Source: Alistipes sp. CAG:268
Lineage (GTDB): Bacteria; Bacteroidota; Bacteroidia; Bacteroidales; Rikenellaceae
Direction of reading: 5' to 3'
DNA: 36,215 nucleotides
Assembly: GCA_000434235.1 (NCBI GenBank)
Contig: FR892023.1
Span: 189,107 to 225,321 of the forward strand
This document shows positions 32,863 through 36,215 of this stretch, one piece after another. The notes under the pieces are model-generated. The model worked only from the letters and a program-made list of their open reading frames with translations. It was not told where the DNA came from and searched no databases. The number at the start of each line of letters is the position of its first letter. Positions within the stretch are counted from its first letter, which is position 1. Made by a program: the position numbers and the translations under genes.

Positions 32863-34218
32863 ATGACCAAAGAGGGAACCCTGCTCGTCGTGGACGACAA
32901 CCGCAGCATCCTCGCAGCGCTGCAGCTGCTGCTGGGCAACCATTTCGAACGTGTGCTGACGCTTCCGTCGCCCAATCAGCTGATATCGACCCTGCGCAGG
33001 GAGCCGGTGGACGTCGTGCTGCTCGACATGAACTTCACGGCCGGGATCAACACCGGCAACGAAGGGTTCTACTGGCTGCAGGAGATCCAACGCAACCGGC
33101 CCGACGTCAAGGTGGTGCTCTTCACCGCCTATGCCGACATCGACCTGGCGGTGCGGGCCATGCGCGACGGGGCGGTCGATTTCGTGGTCAAGCCCTGGGA
33201 CAACGAACGGCTGGTCACCGCCCTGCGCAACGCCTGTTCGCTGGCCCGCTCGCAACGCGAGGTGAAGCGTCTGAAGGAGATCAAGCGCGAGCTGACGCAG
33301 GAGGAGCCCATGTTCTGGGGAACGAGTTCCGCCATGATGCGCATCCGCGAGATCGTCGAGAAGGTGGCGGCCACCGATGCCAACATCCTCATCACGGGCG
33401 AGAACGGCACCGGCAAGGAGATGCTCGCCCGCGAGATCCACAACCGCTCGGCGCGCCACCGCGAACTGATGGTCTCCGTGGATATGGGAGCCATCCCCGA
33501 AACGCTCTTCGAGAGCGAACTCTTCGGCCACGTCAAGGGGGCCTTCACCGACGCCCGCGCAGACCGGGCCGGCAAGTTCGAGGCGGCCAACGGCGGCACG
33601 CTCTTCCTCGACGAGATCGGCAACCTCCCGCCGCACCTGCAGTCGAAACTCCTGACGGCACTCCAGAGCGGACGGATCGTGCGCGTGGGCAGCAACACGC
33701 CCGTCAAGGTAGACATCCGCCTCATCTCGGCCACGAACCGCGACCTCTACGGCATGGTGGCCGAGGGCCGCTTCCGCGAAGACCTCCTCTACCGCATCAA
33801 CACGATCCACATCGACCTTCCCCCGCTGCGCCAGCGGCGCGAGGACATCCTCCCGCTGGCCGAAGCCTTCCTGCGCCGCTATGCCGCCAAGTACGGCAAG
33901 GCGATCGAAGGGTTCGACGAGCAGGCCCGGAGCGCAATGGAGGCCTACCCGTGGGCGGGCAACATCCGCGAGCTGCAGCACACGGTCGAGAAGGCCGTGA
34001 TCCTCGGCGACGGCCGGGCGATCACCCCGGAGATGCTGCTGCTCCGCCCCGCGCAGCCGCAACCGGCCGCAGCCGGCATCACAACCCTCGACGAAATGGA
34101 GCGCTCGATGATCGCCCAGGCCATGTCCCGCTGCAACGGCAACATGACCGAGGTGGCCCGGCAGCTGGGCATCACCCGCCAGACGCTCTACAACAAGATC
34201 AAACGATACGGCCTATGA
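32863..34218 (+). CDS. NtrC-family sigma-54-dependent response regulator
   Basis: A 451-residue protein. The frame is open far upstream, but the ATG at 32863 gives the canonical receiver start (LLVVDDNRSIL). Receiver domain 1-125, with acidic pair D11-D12, phospho-acceptor D55 in VVLLDMNF and K110. AAA+ domain about 150-385: Walker A GENGTGKE (179-186), the sigma-54 contact loop GAFTDA (226-231), Walker B GTLFLDE, and arginine fingers in FREDLLYRIN. Fis-type helix-turn-helix about 405-451 (MTEVARQLGITRQTLYNKI). It should activate the divergent tolC operon from upstream sites. The stop codon overlaps the kinase start (ATGA), so the two are co-translated. Confidence 0.97.
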   Translation: MTKEGTLLVVDDNRSILAALQLLLGNHFERVLTLPSPNQLISTLRREPVDVVLLDMNFTAGINTGNEGFYWLQEIQRNRPDVKVVLFTAYADIDLAVRAMRDGAVDFVVKPWDNERLVTALRNACSLARSQREVKRLKEIKRELTQEEPMFWGTSSAMMRIREIVEKVAATDANILITGENGTGKEMLAREIHNRSARHRELMVSVDMGAIPETLFESELFGHVKGAFTDARADRAGKFEAANGGTLFLDEIGNLPPHLQSKLLTALQSGRIVRVGSNTPVKVDIRLISATNRDLYGMVAEGRFREDLLYRINTIHIDLPPLRQRREDILPLAEAFLRRYAAKYGKAIEGFDEQARSAMEAYPWAGNIRELQHTVEKAVILGDGRAITPEMLLLRPAQPQPAAAGITTLDEMERSMIAQAMSRCNGNMTEVARQLGITRQTLYNKIKRYGL

Positions 34219-35528
34219 AACGACCGAAAGGCATAGCCTACGGCCCGATGATCGCCCATTCGGGCGTGCTGGCCGCAGCGGCCCTGGCCAGCGGATGGCT
34301 GGTCGCGCGGCAGCTCTACCCGCTGCTGCTGGTCAGCATCCCGCTCATGGTGCTGGAGTTCTGCCGGATCCTGCGCTGCTACGGCGATTCGGTGCGCCGC
34401 GTCACCTTCATGTTCGACGCCATCGACAACGACGACCTCACGTTCCGCTTCAACGAGGACCCCTCGAAGGTGGACAGCACGATGCTCAACGCCGCGCTCA
34501 ACCGCATCCGCGAAATCCTGCTCCGCACGAAGCTGCGGGCCGAGGAGCGCGAACGCTACTACCAGCTCATCATGGAGTGTGCCCAGACAGGACTGATCAC
34601 CATCAACGATACGGGCAGCGTCTACCAGGCCAACGGCGAGGCCCTGCGGATCTTCGGACTGCAGCGCATGACCCACATCCTCCAGCTCAAGGAGTCGGCC
34701 CCCGAGGTCTTCCGCGCACTCGGGTCGATCCGCCCCGGCGAAAAACTCCGCGTCTCGTGCATCACCGAGGCGGGCGAGATGGCCCTGACGCTCGGCTGCT
34801 CGGAGATCACGCTCGAGAAGCAGCGGCGCCGGGTCGTCTCCGTGAGCGACATCAACAGCGAACTGAACGAGATGCAGGTCGAGTCGTGGAGCAAGCTCAC
34901 ACGCATCCTCACCCACGAGATCATGAACTCGCTGGCACCGATCACCTCGCTCAGCGACACGCTGCTCCACATCGGGAGGCCGCTGGATTCCGACATCGAG
35001 CGGGGCCTCGACACGATCTCGGCCACCAGCCACCGGCTGATGACCTTCATCGAGGGATTCCGCCGCTTCACCCGCATTCCGGAGCCGCAGCGGGAGCCGT
35101 TCGAGGTACGCGAGCTGATCCGGCAGGCCGTGGTGCTGACGGCAGCCGAAAAGGACGGGGTCCGCATCCGCACCGACATCGAACCGGCCGACACGATGAT
35201 CTATGCCGACAAGGCCCAGTTGGGCCAGGTAACGGTCAATCTGCTCAAAAACGCCCGCGAGGCGGTCGCCGGACGGAGCGACGGCGAGATCGAGATCCGC
35301 TCGCGCATCGATGCGGCGGAGCACGTCGTCATCGAGATCAGCAACAACGGCGGAGCGATTCCCACCGAGGTGACCGAGAACATCTTCACCCCCTTCTTCT
35401 CGACCAAGCCCGACGGGTCGGGCATCGGACTGAGCCTCTCGCGCCGCATCATGCAGCTACACGGCGGATCACTCCGCCTGACGGCCAACACCGACCGGAA
35501 GGTGACCTTCACGCTGCGGATCGGATAG
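34215..35528 (+). CDS. Sensor histidine kinase partner with minimal periplasmic exposure
   Basis: A 437-residue protein. Two membrane helices close together (about 12-31 and 34-51) have only a few residues between them, so almost nothing faces the periplasm. Then a HAMP-like or coiled region (60-110), a PAS-like domain (about 112-210; IMECAQTGLITINDTGSVYQANGEALRIFG), HisKA with H234 in LTHEIMNSLAPI, and an HATPase with the N-box NLLKNAREA, the G1-type box SNNGGAIP and GSGIGLSLSRR. It overlaps the regulator gene by 4 bp. Such kinases usually sense within the membrane or through a partner. The adjacent MacB-like permeases are candidates for that partner. Confidence 0.95.
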   Translation: MKRPKGIAYGPMIAHSGVLAAAALASGWLVARQLYPLLLVSIPLMVLEFCRILRCYGDSVRRVTFMFDAIDNDDLTFRFNEDPSKVDSTMLNAALNRIREILLRTKLRAEERERYYQLIMECAQTGLITINDTGSVYQANGEALRIFGLQRMTHILQLKESAPEVFRALGSIRPGEKLRVSCITEAGEMALTLGCSEITLEKQRRRVVSVSDINSELNEMQVESWSKLTRILTHEIMNSLAPITSLSDTLLHIGRPLDSDIERGLDTISATSHRLMTFIEGFRRFTRIPEPQREPFEVRELIRQAVVLTAAEKDGVRIRTDIEPADTMIYADKAQLGQVTVNLLKNAREAVAGRSDGEIEIRSRIDAAEHVVIEISNNGGAIPTEVTENIFTPFFSTKPDGSGIGLSLSRRIMQLHGGSLRLTANTDRKVTFTLRIG

Positions 35529-35571
35529 CCGGCAAACGACATCCGGGATAGTGACAAAGACCGTCCGTGTC

Positions 35572-35602
35572 ATTGCAGGAATGCCGGTTTTCGCTATCTT
35601 TG
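35572..35602 (+). promoter_or_regulatory. Promoter of the right-edge lipoprotein gene
   Basis: ATTG (35572-35575), a 19-base spacer, then TATCTTTG (35595-35602). The -7 element is a full TAnnTTTG match and the -33 element has one mismatch. The predicted leader is about 20 nt. It lies 43 bp past the kinase stop, so the next gene is separately transcribed. Confidence 0.7.
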
Positions 35603-35627
35603 CCCCGAACGAAACCAAACCGTCCGA

Positions 35628-36215
35628 ATGAAACCCGTACGTCTGCTTCTCACCGCTGTGACAGCCGCAACTGCCTTCGCCTGCTCACCCCGCCACGGGA
35701 TCGTGGCCACGTTCACCGGATTCCGGAACGACACCGTCGTCGTTCGCTCGCAGCCCTTGAGCCGCTACGGAACGGCAGCGGCCGAGAACCCGGGCATCTG
35801 CATGGACACCCTGCTGCTCGACGCCGAAGGTCGCCTGCAGGCCGACCCGGCAGTCGAAGAACCGACCCTCTTCATGCTACTCCCGCTGCAGTTCACCGAG
35901 GACGGGATGACGCTTCCGGGCGGCAGTTTCTCTTTCGTACTCGATCGCGGGGAGCGCATCGAACTCAACGCCGCATCCGAGACAGGTTGGCTGCGCATCG
36001 AGATCGTCTCGGGCTCGGAAACCAACCGGGATCTGGCCGAATACACCAACCTGTGGAACCCTGCCGGCGCCGCGATGGGCACCGTGCAAACCGAACTCAT
36101 GCGCCGGGCGCAGCAGGGCCTCGATCCGGGTGACAGTCTCCGGCAGGCCTATCGGAGCTGCATGGAACAGGCCCTGGAGATCAACCGGAGGGACAACGCC
36201 GCACAACCCGACCGC
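35628..36215 (+). CDS. Lipoprotein, probably DUF4369/TlpA-type N-terminal part, truncated by window end
   Basis: ATG at 35628 opens a frame without stop to the window edge (196 codons). The leader MKPVRLLLTAVTAATAFAC gives a lipidated C19. The following beta-rich region (GIVATFTGFRNDTVVVRSQ, DTLLLDAEGRLQADPAVEEPTLFML, GGSFSFVLDRGERIEL) resembles the DUF4369 domain that precedes thioredoxin-like domains in Bacteroidetes lipoproteins. The later helical stretch (SLRQAYRSCMEQALEINRRDN) fits the linker before a thioredoxin fold, which would lie outside the window. If so, it would be a membrane-tethered thiol-disulfide protein. A different-frame ORF over the same bases is a shadow. Confidence 0.65.
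   Translation, partial: MKPVRLLLTAVTAATAFACSPRHGIVATFTGFRNDTVVVRSQPLSRYGTAAAENPGICMDTLLLDAEGRLQADPAVEEPTLFMLLPLQFTEDGMTLPGGSFSFVLDRGERIELNAASETGWLRIEIVSGSETNRDLAEYTNLWNPAGAAMGTVQTELMRRAQQGLDPGDSLRQAYRSCMEQALEINRRDNAAQPDR

Overview
The window looks like chromosomal DNA from a GC-rich member of the Bacteroidales. I would guess an Alistipes-like Rikenellaceae, but there is no 16S or other decisive marker here. The evidence is a SusC/SusD pair, lipoproteins with acidic residues after the acylated Cys, promoters of the TTTG-N19/20-TAnnTTTG type, A-rich leaders with weak Shine-Dalgarno sequences, and strong GC bias at third codon positions. That last bias produces many long antisense shadow ORFs. 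I see no rRNA, tRNA, CRISPR array, transposase or phage gene.

Left part (1-4,400): the 3' end of a phosphate-selective-porin-like barrel gene faces a small DEDDh exonuclease gene. A GMP biosynthesis operon follows on the minus strand, guaB - small Cys-rich DUF3795-like gene - guaA, with gaps of 3 and 15 bp and a good promoter before guaB.

Centre (4,430-21,767): a polysaccharide-utilisation-type locus. On the minus strand is a large one-component regulator with a signal peptide, a concanavalin-like domain, a kelch-type propeller, one membrane helix, and a C-terminal OmpR-type winged helix with a BTAD-like helical tail. Divergent from it run a two-module surface lipoprotein, a GH76 (alpha-1,6-mannanase family) lipoprotein, SusC, SusD and a DUF3823 lipoprotein. 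After an internal terminator-like hairpin come a secreted GH42-like protein of unknown activity and a large DUF4964/DUF5127/DUF4965-type lipoprotein. The simplest reading is capture and cleavage of an alpha-mannan-containing glycan, sensed in the periplasm by the membrane regulator. TTTTAACC repeats, two of them 11 bp apart, sit just upstream of and over the putative operon promoter and are candidate operators.

Right part (21,893-35,528): a six-gene minus-strand export operon (TolC, HlyD/MacA-like adaptor, three MacB/FtsX-like permeases, one ATPase). Divergent from it is a two-component system with an NtrC-family sigma-54 response regulator and a histidine kinase that has almost no periplasmic part. 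The tolC upstream region has a sigma-54 -24/-12 promoter with the correct 12-base GG-to-GC register. About 55-105 bp further upstream are two 18-bp near-identical repeats with a 21-bp period, so the circuit can be read from sequence. The two membrane-distal permeases are tandem paralogues with long stretches of near-identical DNA.

Right edge: a promoter and the 5' part of a lipoprotein gene resembling the N-terminal part of DUF4369/TlpA-type proteins, cut by the window end.

Most novel in my view: the kelch/winged-helix transmembrane regulator with its phased repeats and associated mannan locus. Second is the sigma-54-controlled MacAB-TolC-like exporter.
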